A DNA stretch of 21,577 bases, taken from positions 1 to 21,577 of the forward strand of contig CAYIOB010000009.1 of NCBI GenBank assembly GCA_964364925.1, written 5' to 3'. This DNA is from JAMCZC01 sp964364925. GTDB taxonomy: Bacteria; Patescibacteriota; Microgenomatia; Levybacterales; UBA12049. Positions 14,021 through 20,761 of this stretch are shown here, piece after piece. The position numbers and the translations under genes were made by a program. Position 1 is the stretch's first letter; every line of letters begins with the position of its first letter. Below the pieces are notes generated by a model. That model searched no databases and was not told where the DNA came from. It saw nothing but the letters and a program-made list of their open reading frames with translations.

Positions 14021-15436
14021 ATGGAATTTGTAGCAGATCTTCATCTTCACTCTAAATATTCGCGAGCGGTTTCCAGGGACATGGTTTTACCCCTAATGGC
14101 TTTATGGGCCAAGAAAAAAGGAATTAATATTCTTTCAACCGGAGACTGGACTCACCCTTTATGGTTTAGAGAAATAAAAGATCAGCTTGAAGAGGTGAGA
14201 GAAGGCCTCTTCAAACTCAAATCAGCAATCAGCAACCCGCCAGCCGGCGAGGCAGGTCAGCAATCAGCAATCAGCAAGAATCTACTGTTTTTATTATCTG
14301 TTGAGATTTCCAGTATTTACTCGCAAGGAGGAAGGGGGCACAGAATTCATAATCTGGTTTTTTCACCAAGTTTTGAAACAGCGGAAAAAATAAACAAAGA
14401 GCTTGTAAGGAGAGGATGTAATTTAGCCTCGGATGGGCGTCCGATAATAGGACTTTCTTCAATTCAGCTCCTAGAGCTTATAAAATCCATAGATGAAAAT
14501 GCACTTCTTGTTCCGTGCCATGCCTGGACGCCGTGGTTTTCCTTATACGGGTCAAACTCCGGATTTGATTCTATAGACGAAGCTTTTGGCGAGTATGGAA
14601 AGTACATTTACGGAGTTGAAACCGGGCTTTCGAGCGACCCTTTTATGAACTGGCAAATCCCAGAACTTAAAAACCGTTCGATTTTGTCTTTTTCCGACGC
14701 CCATTCTCCAATGAAAATGGGAAGAGAGGCAACCGTTTTTGTGACCAAAAACGGAATTACAAATGACAAATTTCAAATTCCAAATAAAGAAGAAAAGATT
14801 ACTTATAGTGACATAATCAGCGCGATAAAAAAGGAGAAAGATGCAAAATACAAAATAGGATACACGATAGAGTTTTATCCCGAAGAAGGAAAATATCATT
14901 ACAACGGTCATAGAAACTGCCAAGTTGTGCAAACACCTCAAGAAACAAAGGAGAAGGGGACAATTTGTCCGGCTTGCCACAGGCCTTTAACGGTTGGAGT
15001 TATGGATAGAGTCCAAGATCTGGCAAGAGGTAACGATTGGTTTGGTCAGGAAACCGTAAAACTTAACCCAAACGGGGTTAAATGGATACTTGACAAAACA
15101 GGTAACCACCCGCCTTTTGTAAAACTTGTCCAGTTGGTCCAGATTATTGCCGAAAGTCTTTCTTCGACAGTGTCCAGTCTTAAAGTCATAAATGCGTACG
15201 ACGAGCTTTGTTTGAAATTCGGTTCGGAATTGGAAGTTTTATTAAAAACTCCGGTCGATGAAATAAAGAAAGAAGCGGGGGAGAAAATTGCCGAAGGCAT
15301 AGAAAAGGTCAGAAAAGGGGACATTGTTATTTTGCCGGGATTTGACGGACAGTACGGAATTGTAAAAATTTGGGACGATAAAAAGATAACCGAAAAACAA
15401 ACGAATCTGGTGAATCAGCTCGGTCTTGATTTTTAA
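14021..15436 (+). CDS. Endonuclease Q-type PHP domain protein
   Basis: A 471-residue PHP-domain protein of the EndoQ family, which nicks DNA 5' to deaminated bases (uracil, hypoxanthine, xanthine) in archaea and a few bacteria. Landmarks are DLHLHSKYSRAVS (HxH metal motif), STGDWTHPLW, PCHAWTPWFSLYGSNSGFDS, FSDAHSP, and a zinc-site region NCQVV...CPACHRPLTVGVMDRV. The start is ATG 14021 (MEFVADLHL), as in relatives; an in-frame ATG at 13952 would translate the leader palindrome. A 7-bp array insertion (14221-14276) encodes SAISNPPAGEAGQQSAIS. The protein ends NQLGLDF, matching the hexapeptide clamp-binding consensus QLxLxF. Family identity is well supported; substrate range is inferred. Confidence 0.9.
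   Translation: MEFVADLHLHSKYSRAVSRDMVLPLMALWAKKKGINILSTGDWTHPLWFREIKDQLEEVREGLFKLKSAISNPPAGEAGQQSAISKNLLFLLSVEISSIYSQGGRGHRIHNLVFSPSFETAEKINKELVRRGCNLASDGRPIIGLSSIQLLELIKSIDENALLVPCHAWTPWFSLYGSNSGFDSIDEAFGEYGKYIYGVETGLSSDPFMNWQIPELKNRSILSFSDAHSPMKMGREATVFVTKNGITNDKFQIPNKEEKITYSDIISAIKKEKDAKYKIGYTIEFYPEEGKYHYNGHRNCQVVQTPQETKEKGTICPACHRPLTVGVMDRVQDLARGNDWFGQETVKLNPNGVKWILDKTGNHPPFVKLVQLVQIIAESLSSTVSSLKVINAYDELCLKFGSELEVLLKTPVDEIKKEAGEKIAEGIEKVRKGDIVILPGFDGQYGIVKIWDDKKITEKQTNLVNQLGLDF
14221..14276 (+). repeat. Eight-unit 7-bp array with GC-rich core inside the EndoQ gene
   Basis: ATCAGCA x2, then ACCCGCC, AGCCGGC, GAGGCAG (a 21-bp GC-rich core), then GTCAGCA and ATCAGCA x2. The register is kept through the core, so the core is exactly three units long. 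Confidence 0.8.
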
Positions 15437-15465
15437 TTGCGGTTGGTTTACCATCAAGTTATATA
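15437..15465 (+). promoter_or_regulatory. Candidate promoter of the 146-aa membrane protein
   Basis: TTGCGG (15437-15442), 17 bp, TATATA (15460-15465), giving a relatively GC-rich leader of about 85 nt. Confidence 0.5.
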
Positions 15466-15557
15466 AGGAACCCGCCTAAGTTTTCCGTTCGCCTTTTCAG
15501 TACTATTCGTACACGGCTCACGGAGCGCTTCATCGACGGGCAGAAGGGAGGTGAAAT

Positions 15558-15998
15558 ATGGCAGAAGCAAAAAACATGAATCTTATGGTAACATTAGAGG
15601 AAACGTTTGCTAAACTTCCTCCTTTGTCACCAAGCGTCCGCGAAGTTATCGTAACAATTACTCCTTGGCTCGCATTAATTTTTGGAGTCTTAGGAGTTTT
15701 GGCATCATTATCAGCTTTTGGTCTCTCTGCAGCTTTTGCTCCGGCAGTTGCATTGGGAGGCGGAGTTGGGCTTGCAACAGGCCTTATGGTGGCAGCAGTT
15801 TTAGGCCTTGCTCAGAGTGCATTGATGCTCGTTGCAACACCAAATCTTTTCAAAAGGAAAGCGTTTGGTTGGACACTTTTATTCTGGTCAGAAGTATTAG
15901 CAGTAGTTGCGGCAGGAGTATCATTTTCTGTTGTAGGAGTACTCGTTGCTGTTCTTTCTTTCTATTTCTTATTCCAAATAAAATCTTATTATAAATAA
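15558..15998 (+). CDS. Small polytopic membrane protein of unknown function
   Basis: A 146-residue protein with an N-terminal helix of about 30 residues and four hydrophobic, Ala/Gly/Val-rich segments (about 33-55, 57-90, 100-118 and 120-140), ending KSYYK. The GGGVGLATG stretch suggests tightly packed helices. No family is recognised. It has the best ribosome site in the window (GGGAGGTGA, 15546-15554), a candidate promoter, and a structured region with terminator immediately downstream, so it looks like a highly expressed single-gene unit. The leader (about 85 nt) is GC-richer than the surroundings and could fold, but I could not assign a motif. Confidence 0.8.
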   Translation: MAEAKNMNLMVTLEETFAKLPPLSPSVREVIVTITPWLALIFGVLGVLASLSAFGLSAAFAPAVALGGGVGLATGLMVAAVLGLAQSALMLVATPNLFKRKAFGWTLLFWSEVLAVVAAGVSFSVVGVLVAVLSFYFLFQIKSYYK

Positions 15999-16016
15999 GA
16001 ATAGAGTTAATTTATC

Positions 16017-16108
16017 CAGCACCTTTTTAAAACTCCGCGGCTTGCCGCGGGGGTATTGTTCTTGATTTTTCCCACGTGAGCTTAATACTCCGTGGGGGAA
16101 AGGTGCTG
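16017..16108 (+). ncRNA. Candidate structured RNA (three-way junction with pseudoknot)
   Basis: The closing stem CAGCACCTTT (16017-16026) / AAAGGTGCTG (16099-16108) is a perfect 10 bp. It encloses hairpin CCGCGG-CTTG-CCGCGG (16035-16050) and hairpin CCCACG/CGTGGG (16071-16076 / 16091-16096). GGGTATT (16051-16057) can also pair with AATACTC (16084-16090) in the second hairpin loop, with one G-U. A strong terminator follows. No match to 6S, tmRNA, SRP or known riboswitches is evident by eye. Alternatives are the 3' UTR of the membrane-protein mRNA or a cluster of palindromic repeats. Confidence 0.4.
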
Positions 16109-16115
16109 CATTTAT

Positions 16116-16153
16116 AAAGGGCCATTCCCTTAAAAGGGTGGCTCTTTTGTTTT
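16116..16153 (+). terminator. Rho-independent terminator
   Basis: AAAGGGCCA-TT-CCCT pairs with AGGG-TGGCTCTTT (13 bp, two-base bulge, TAAA loop), followed by TGTTTT. It separates the membrane-protein/structured region from the phosphoribosyltransferase gene. Confidence 0.85.
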
Positions 16154-16158
16154 GGGTG

Positions 16159-16164
16159 TATAAT
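16159..16164 (+). promoter_or_regulatory. -10 element of the phosphoribosyltransferase gene
   Basis: Perfect TATAAT ending seven bases before the ATG at 16172, directly after the terminator. No clear -35 and no Shine-Dalgarno sequence. Confidence 0.55.
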
Positions 16165-16171
16165 ATGTGGG

Positions 16172-16801
16172 ATGTTTGAAAACAGAGAAGAGGCGGCCTC
16201 AAAGCTTTGTTTGAAACTTAAAAGCGCTGTTAAAGGTAAGGATATTGTTGTTATAGCCCTGGTAAGAGGCGGAGTAGTTTTAGGTAAAATTATCGCAGAC
16301 TATTTTAAAGCTCCCTTAGATGTTCTTGTTATTAAAAAAATAGGCGCGCCTGGGAATAATGAGCTTGCAATTGGAGCAGTCGGTCCTAAAAACACAGCTT
16401 ATTGGAATAATGATTTATGTAAAGTTTTGGGTTTATCTCAAAAAGAAAAATTAGAGTTAAAAAAAGAAAAAGAGAGACAAAGAAGAGAACAGGAAAAACT
16501 ATTTAAAAGCCACCATATTGACTTTAAAAAAAAATCGGTTATCCTTGTTGATGACGGAATTGCAACGGGCGCAACTGCAATAGTTGCTGCCAAATTTCTT
16601 AAAAAGAGTAAAGGAAAAAAAGTAATTTTGGCAGTTCCAGTAATTTCAAAAGATACATTAATTAATATTAAAGAATATTTTGATATGGTGTTAAGTTTGA
16701 AAATTGTTAAAGATTTCTCTGCGGTCGGAGAGTTTTACAAAAGTTTTCCTCAAGTAGAAAATGAGCAAGTTATTAAATTACTTGGATTAGATACTAGTTA
16801 A
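16172..16801 (+). CDS. Phosphoribosyltransferase-family protein
   Basis: A 209-residue type I PRTase-fold protein. The PRPP loop is VILVDDGIATGATA (123-136). ALVRGGVVLGKIIAD near residue 30 and KKIGAPGNNELAIGAV near 55 are typical of the unassigned "phosphoribosyltransferase" group found beside dienelactone-hydrolase-like domains in other bacteria. A charged coiled-coil-like insertion (about 88-112, Lys/Glu-rich) sits before the PRPP motif. The base substrate is unknown. No Shine-Dalgarno sequence is seen; the TATAAT seven bases upstream suggests a leaderless mRNA. The 3' end runs into the 7-bp array that precedes pth. Confidence 0.85.
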   Translation: MFENREEAASKLCLKLKSAVKGKDIVVIALVRGGVVLGKIIADYFKAPLDVLVIKKIGAPGNNELAIGAVGPKNTAYWNNDLCKVLGLSQKEKLELKKEKERQRREQEKLFKSHHIDFKKKSVILVDDGIATGATAIVAAKFLKKSKGKKVILAVPVISKDTLINIKEYFDMVLSLKIVKDFSAVGEFYKSFPQVENEQVIKLLGLDTS

Positions 16802-16869
16802 TAGATATCAGAAATTAGTTATAATATAAGAACTAGTACCTAGTAACTAATAACTGTTAACTAAATTTA
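16793..16869 (+). repeat. Eleven degenerate 7-bp units between the PRTase gene and pth
   Basis: ACTAGTT, AATAGAT, ATCAGAA, ATTAGTT, ATAATAT, AAGAACT, AGTACCT, AGTAACT, AATAACT, GTTAACT, AAATTTA. It begins in the PRTase 3' end and stops at the first base of the pth ATG. A TATAAT (16820-16825) lies inside it and could be the pth -10. Confidence 0.7.
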
Positions 16870-17492
16870 TGAAACTAATAGTAGGGCTGGGTAATCCGGG
16901 ATTAAAATACGAACGTACAAGACATAACCTGGGCTTTGTTGTTGTTGAACATTTTTTAAAAGACTTTACGCCGGTAAAAGATGGAACTTGGGAAGATTCA
17001 AAAAAATTTAAAAGCGAGATTGCAGAAATCACTTGGCAGCCAAAAGCCTCGTTACCGCAAAAAGTAATTCTCGCAAAGCCCAAAACCTATATGAATAACT
17101 CCGGAATGGCTGTTAAAATAATTAAAGATTTTTATAAAATTCACCCATCGGATATTTGGATTATTCACGATGATGTTGATTTACCTTTAGGCAGCATGAA
17201 AATAAGACTTGGGGGAGCATCTGCGGGGCATAAAGGCGTTGATTCAATAATTAACACTCTTGGTACGGACAAGTTTTGGAGATTTAGATTAGGTATTGGA
17301 AAGCCGAAACAAAATTTAAATGAAAAACATCAGAGCTTCGTTTTTAAAGGTGTTGATAATTATGTTTTGGGAGAATTAATGGGCGGAGATTGGAGCAAAG
17401 CAAAAACTCTTATTAAAAAATCGGTAAAAGCAATTGAAACAGCGCTTGAAAAAGATCTTACAGTTGCCATGAACAGGTTTAATACAAAATAA
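16869..17492 (+). CDS. pth: Peptidyl-tRNA hydrolase
   Basis: A 207-residue Pth that releases tRNA from drop-off peptidyl-tRNAs. Motifs are IVGLGNPGLKYERTRHNLGF with catalytic His19, KPKTYMNNSGMAV (Asn contacts), HDDVDLPLG with Asp101 in the position of the E. coli Asp93, and LGGASAGHKGVDSI. Slightly longer than the typical length (about 190 aa). It contains a short Lys/Gln-rich loop (KPKQNLNEKHQS). There is no Shine-Dalgarno sequence; the 7-bp array abuts the ATG. Confidence 0.95.
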   Translation: MKLIVGLGNPGLKYERTRHNLGFVVVEHFLKDFTPVKDGTWEDSKKFKSEIAEITWQPKASLPQKVILAKPKTYMNNSGMAVKIIKDFYKIHPSDIWIIHDDVDLPLGSMKIRLGGASAGHKGVDSIINTLGTDKFWRFRLGIGKPKQNLNEKHQSFVFKGVDNYVLGELMGGDWSKAKTLIKKSVKAIETALEKDLTVAMNRFNTK

Positions 17493-17506
17493 ACCCTGCG
17501 CTTTTA

Positions 17507-17515
17507 TGCTAAAAT
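17507..17515 (+). promoter_or_regulatory. Extended -10 element upstream of the 88-aa gene
   Basis: TGCTAAAAT at 17507-17515, no clear -35. It gives a leader of about 40 nt with AAGGAG and a 7-codon open frame (17536-17559) whose TAA directly precedes the ATG at 17560. Confidence 0.4.
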
Positions 17516-17559
17516 CTAGAAAAATTTCAAAAATTATGGAAGGAGAAAGTGCAGGATAA

Positions 17560-17826
17560 ATGCAAAAAGTTTCCCAAATCCTAAAAAGCTTTGATCCTGT
17601 AAAAGATAAATATATTTCAAGAGATTTTCAGGCATTCGGAATATGGCTTGCCGAAGAGATGGACGATTACAAAAATAGGTCAATGTATATAAAACTTGCA
17701 AAAATAAATCACAGAGCAGTTTTAGAAAAGGCCCTTTCTTTTGTAAAAGATTCAAATGCTGACAATAAAGTTGCTCTTTTTTTGTGGAAATTAAAACAGC
17801 TTAAAAACGAAATAAAAACAAAATAA
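17560..17826 (+). CDS. Small helical hypothetical protein (88 aa)
   Basis: An 88-residue mostly helical, lysine-rich protein (FDPVKDKYISRDFQAFGIWL at its start), with no membrane segment or known domain. Aromatic and charged positions suggest a compact helical bundle. Its stop is immediately followed by the ATG of the VTT-like gene (TAA-ATG), so the two are co-transcribed and probably coupled. A tiny upstream frame MEGESAG ends at TAA just before its start, which may act as a coupling leader; GGA at 17554-17556 could also serve as a weak ribosome site. Function unknown. Confidence 0.75.
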   Translation: MQKVSQILKSFDPVKDKYISRDFQAFGIWLAEEMDDYKNRSMYIKLAKINHRAVLEKALSFVKDSNADNKVALFLWKLKQLKNEIKTK

Positions 17827-18354
17827 ATGACATCCCGAAAATATTTCACCATTTTTGTATTAATACTTTCTTTTGCTTTATCCATAGGAGTTTTTGTTTT
17901 AAGAGACAATTTTAAAGAAGCCACCAAGTTAGGGCTTTTTGGGATATTTTTAATCAATTTGGCATCAAGCTCTACTTTTTTTGTCTCCGGACCGGCATTT
18001 CTTACGGTCATTGCCGGAGGCTCAATATACCCGCCTCTTCTTGTTGCCCTTGTCGCGTCTTTGGGAGCGGCAGCAGGGGACATGGTTTCTTTTTTCCTTG
18101 GATTCTCCGGAAGAAACTTGACAGAGCATAAACTTAAGAAAAAATTATGGTTTACAGTGCTTGAGGATTTATTTAAAGCATACGGTACGGTTATTGTTTT
18201 TATCTTTGCCATTATTCCTAATCCCGTTTTCGACGCAATAGGCCTTGTAGCCGGAGTTTTAGGGTTTAAGCCGCTTAAGTTTTTTGCTCTTATGCTTACA
18301 GGACGCTTTGCAAGATTTGTTATTTTAGCTTTAATAGGTGCAAGATTCTATTAA
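17827..18354 (+). CDS. VTT/DedA-like membrane protein
   Basis: A 175-residue polytopic membrane protein with hydrophobic segments at about 8-25, 35-75, 78-95, 118-140 and 145-172. The core SGPAFLTVIAGGSIYPPLLV, followed by GAAAGDMVSFFLG, and later NPVFDAIGLVAGVLGFKPLKFF, matches the VTT (SNARE-associated/DedA) fold, where G-x-x-x-GD and the NP-x-x-x-x-G-x-x-AG elements form re-entrant loops. Relatives act as lipid scramblases or flippases; the substrate here is unknown. It sits between the 88-aa gene and acylphosphatase in one short operon (gap of three bases to the latter). Confidence 0.82.
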   Translation: MTSRKYFTIFVLILSFALSIGVFVLRDNFKEATKLGLFGIFLINLASSSTFFVSGPAFLTVIAGGSIYPPLLVALVASLGAAAGDMVSFFLGFSGRNLTEHKLKKKLWFTVLEDLFKAYGTVIVFIFAIIPNPVFDAIGLVAGVLGFKPLKFFALMLTGRFARFVILALIGARFY

Positions 18355-18357
18355 TTT

Positions 18358-18624
18358 ATGCAGGCAAGAATTTATGTTTTAGGTTTTGTTCAGGGTGTTG
18401 GGTTCAGGCAATTTATTAAGAAAAACGCTCTTTCTCTTGGGCTTAAGGGATTTGTCAGAAATCTTCCCGACGGAAGATTAGAAGTTGTTGCTCGGGGCAA
18501 AAAAGAACAAATAGAAAAACTTGTTAAGCTTTGCGAAAAAGGTCCGTTTTTCTCGGAGGTAAAGTCAGTTGGAGTTAATTTCGAAGAGGAAGAAGGGTTT
18601 GAAGGATTTGAAATACTTCACTGA
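18358..18624 (+). CDS. acyP: Acylphosphatase
   Basis: An 88-residue acylphosphatase hydrolysing carboxyl-phosphate bonds. VLGFVQGVGFRQF contains the phosphate-binding loop with catalytic Arg17, and GFVRNLPDG gives catalytic Asn35. Length and the C-terminal FEGFEIL are typical. It lies three bases after the VTT-like gene and is probably the last gene of that unit. Confidence 0.95.
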   Translation: MQARIYVLGFVQGVGFRQFIKKNALSLGLKGFVRNLPDGRLEVVARGKKEQIEKLVKLCEKGPFFSEVKSVGVNFEEEEGFEGFEILH

Positions 18625-18688
18625 AATTTTCATGCAGGACAAAAAATATAAATTGCAGTAGAATAGGAAATATCAGGCTTTTTGGAAT

Positions 18689-19483
18689 ATGCAAGAATTG
18701 CCAATCTTAGCTTACATTATAATTTTTACACTTATAGGAAGTGTATTTTCTTTAACAGGAGGAGTCATTCTTTTATATAAAGAAAAACTGGCTCTTAAGT
18801 TTTCTCATTTTCTGGCTGCATTTGCCGCCGGCACACTTTTAGGAACAGTATTTTTTGACTTGCTTCCTGAAGCGGTTCATGAAAGTGAAAATTTAGAAAA
18901 ATCAGGAACAGAAGTGAATATTTTTCTTTGGACACTTTTAGGAATTTTGGGATTTTTTCTTTTAGAGCGTTTTATACACTGGTTTCATCACCATCAGCAT
19001 GAATATGAAGATGAACCCGTAAAACCAACTGTCCCTTTAATTATTATCGGAGACAGTGTCCACAATTTTATAGACGGAGTAATTATTGCGGCGACATTCT
19101 TAGTTAGTATTCCTTTAGGTATTGTAACAACCTTAGCAGTCGCAGCGCACGAAATTCCCCAGGAAATAGGGGATTTTGGAATACTTCTTCATAAGGGGTT
19201 AAAAAGAAAAAAAGTTTTATTAGTTAATATTCTTAGCGCTTTAACGGCAGTAGCAGGAGCGTTAATTACTTTCTGGATAGGAGAGAAAGTAGAAACATCT
19301 ATTCCAATACTTTTGGCAATTACCGCAGGATTTTTTATATATATTGCAGCTTCAGACTTAATTCCTGAAATTCATCATGAAAATAGAAAAGGTTTTGCGG
19401 TAATTGAAACATTTCTTATGTTTTTGGGTGTTGCCACAATTTATATTTTTATAACCTTACTTGAAGGTTTTGGAGCGAATTAA
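18689..19483 (+). CDS. ZIP-family metal transporter
   Basis: A 264-residue ZIP transporter for Zn2+ or other divalent metals in the inner membrane, with about seven to eight hydrophobic segments. A His-rich cytosolic loop (HWFHHHQHE, about 97-105) follows TM3. The metal-site signatures are HNFIDG (125-130) in TM4 and HEIPQEIGD (154-162) in TM5. The gene is complete. The 64-base gap after acyP has no convincing promoter or Shine-Dalgarno sequence. It is close to the copper operon at the right end, but nothing in the sequence shows co-regulation. Confidence 0.93.
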   Translation: MQELPILAYIIIFTLIGSVFSLTGGVILLYKEKLALKFSHFLAAFAAGTLLGTVFFDLLPEAVHESENLEKSGTEVNIFLWTLLGILGFFLLERFIHWFHHHQHEYEDEPVKPTVPLIIIGDSVHNFIDGVIIAATFLVSIPLGIVTTLAVAAHEIPQEIGDFGILLHKGLKRKKVLLVNILSALTAVAGALITFWIGEKVETSIPILLAITAGFFIYIAASDLIPEIHHENRKGFAVIETFLMFLGVATIYIFITLLEGFGAN

Positions 19484-19517
19484 ATTACTTAATTTGGTAA
19501 CCATTCTGAGATCAAGC

Positions 19518-19554
19518 ACTTTTGTTTATTGTTTCAAAGACTTTTGTTGATTGT
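19518..19554 (+). promoter_or_regulatory. Direct repeat spaced 22 bp, possible regulator site
   Basis: ACTTTTGTTTATTGT (19518-19532) and ACTTTTGTTGATTGT (19540-19554) differ at one base and are offset by 22 bp, about two helical turns. They lie about 40 bp upstream of the extended -10 of the 43-aa gene. Confidence 0.4.
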
Positions 19555-19588
19555 ATATTTTTTTAAAAACTATTATCAAGAGAAAAAG

Positions 19589-19597
19589 TGATATAAT
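19589..19597 (+). promoter_or_regulatory. Extended -10 element of the mini membrane gene
   Basis: TGATATAAT at 19589-19597 with no clear -35, which would be consistent with an activator-dependent promoter using the direct repeat upstream. Confidence 0.5.
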
Positions 19598-19619
19598 TTT
19601 TAAAAGAGGGTGAAAAGAT

Positions 19620-19751
19620 ATGATGTGGGGGTATCAAAACATGATGAACGGGGGAGGCTTTTGGTTTTTAGCAACAGCGTTCTGGATTGTTGTTCTTATC
19701 GACCTTGTTCTTTTGGGCATGTGGCTTTGGAAACAGCTTAACAAAAAATAA
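19620..19751 (+). CDS. 43-aa single-pass membrane mini-protein
   Basis: A short open frame with its own extended -10 and a ribosome site AGAGGGTG (19605-19612), eight bases before the ATG. The product has a Met/Gly/Trp-rich N-terminus (MMWGYQNMMNGGGF), one transmembrane helix (about 15-37) and a short basic tail KQLNKK. The N-terminal Met/Tyr/Trp pattern resembles small SHOCT-associated or copper-related membrane peptides, but there is no SHOCT domain. The following dehydrogenase gene starts one base after its stop, so the two are probably co-transcribed. Function unknown. Confidence 0.7.
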   Translation: MMWGYQNMMNGGGFWFLATAFWIVVLIDLVLLGMWLWKQLNKK

Positions 19752-19752
19752 T

Positions 19753-20751
19753 ATGGCAAAATTTGTTTTTTTTGAAATAGAAAAATGGGAAGAAGAGTAT
19801 ATTAAAAACTCCCTTTTGGGTTTTAACCTTGTTTTTAGTGAAGAAAAACTCACTAAAGAAAACGCATCAAATTTTGCCGACGCAAAAATAATTTCCACAT
19901 TTATTTACTCTACTATTAATAAAGAACTGCTGGACAGTCTCCCGGCCCTTAAATTTATTGCCACTCGTTCGATGGGCTTTGACCATATAGATGTTGAGTC
20001 TTGTAAGGAAAAAGGAATTACGGTTTCAAATGTCCCGACTTACGGCTCGCGCACGGTTGCCGAGCATACATTTGCTTTAATCCTGGCAATTTCAAGAAAA
20101 ATTATTCCTTCCGTTGAGCAGGCAAGAAGAGGAGATTTTTCAAGCGAAAGGCTTGAGGGGTTTGATCTTTATGGTAAGACACTGGGAGTAGTTGGTACGG
20201 GAAACATCGGAAAAAATGTAGCCGAAATCGCCCTTTCTTTCGGAATGAAGGTTTTAGCTTTTTCAAGAAGCCAATATCAAGAATTAATCGCAAAAGGAAT
20301 AAAATATGTTTCTTTGGATGAGCTTTTGGTAAATTCAGACATTGTCTCCCTACATCTTCCGCACACAAAAGAAACAGAACACATTATTAATATGCAAAAT
20401 ATAGAAAAATTCAAAAAAGGTGCCGTTCTAATAAATACTGCAAGGGGAGCATTAATAGAAACTCAAGCTATATTAGAAGGACTTGAAAAGAAAATTCTTC
20501 TTGCGGCAGGCCTTGATGTTTTGGAAGAAGAAGCATACTTAAAAGAAGAAAGAGAACTTCTGTCAACAGAATATCTTGAAAAAATAGACATAAAAACCGA
20601 ACTTATAAACCATGTTTTGTTAACGCGTGATGATGTTGTAATTACTCCTCATAACGCCTTTAACAGTAGGGAGGCTTTAATTCAAATAATTGATACCACA
20701 ATTGCAAATATTAAATCTTTTGAAGCAGGTACTCCTCAAAATATCGTTTAA
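19753..20751 (+). CDS. D-isomer-specific 2-hydroxyacid dehydrogenase
   Basis: A 332-residue NAD-dependent enzyme of the D-lactate dehydrogenase group, reducing a 2-keto acid to a D-2-hydroxy acid. RSMGFDHID and TVAEHTFALIL are substrate-domain landmarks. The Rossmann motif is VGTGNIG (148-154). Catalytic Arg231 lies in NTARGAL, with an acidic cluster near 258-260 and catalytic His300 in TPHNAF. In a fermentative CPR cell, D-lactate formation is the likely role. ATG 19753 is the natural start (MAKFVFFEIE); a longer frame from 19687 would overlap the mini-protein gene. No other promoter is seen. Confidence 0.92.
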   Translation: MAKFVFFEIEKWEEEYIKNSLLGFNLVFSEEKLTKENASNFADAKIISTFIYSTINKELLDSLPALKFIATRSMGFDHIDVESCKEKGITVSNVPTYGSRTVAEHTFALILAISRKIIPSVEQARRGDFSSERLEGFDLYGKTLGVVGTGNIGKNVAEIALSFGMKVLAFSRSQYQELIAKGIKYVSLDELLVNSDIVSLHLPHTKETEHIINMQNIEKFKKGAVLINTARGALIETQAILEGLEKKILLAAGLDVLEEEAYLKEERELLSTEYLEKIDIKTELINHVLLTRDDVVITPHNAFNSREALIQIIDTTIANIKSFEAGTPQNIV

Positions 20752-20761
20752 CTTTTCCCAC

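Noticed and set aside
14552..14980. Minus-strand open frame of 142 aa inside the EndoQ gene
   Set aside because: Antisense shadow of conserved PHP motifs, with no initiation signals.
15665..15994. Alternative-frame ORF (109 aa) over the small membrane-protein gene
   Set aside because: Cys/Ser/Arg-rich out-of-frame translation; the other frame has the strong ribosome site and normal membrane-protein composition.
16017..16108. 6S RNA, tmRNA or SRP RNA
   Set aside because: Too short for 6S and tmRNA, and the SRP tetraloop/asymmetric-loop motif is absent; left as an unassigned structure.
17709..18212. Long minus-strand open frame (167 aa) antisense to the VTT-like gene
   Set aside because: It is a mirror frame of a convincing membrane-protein gene and the 88-aa gene; it has no promoter, ribosome site or recognisable motif.
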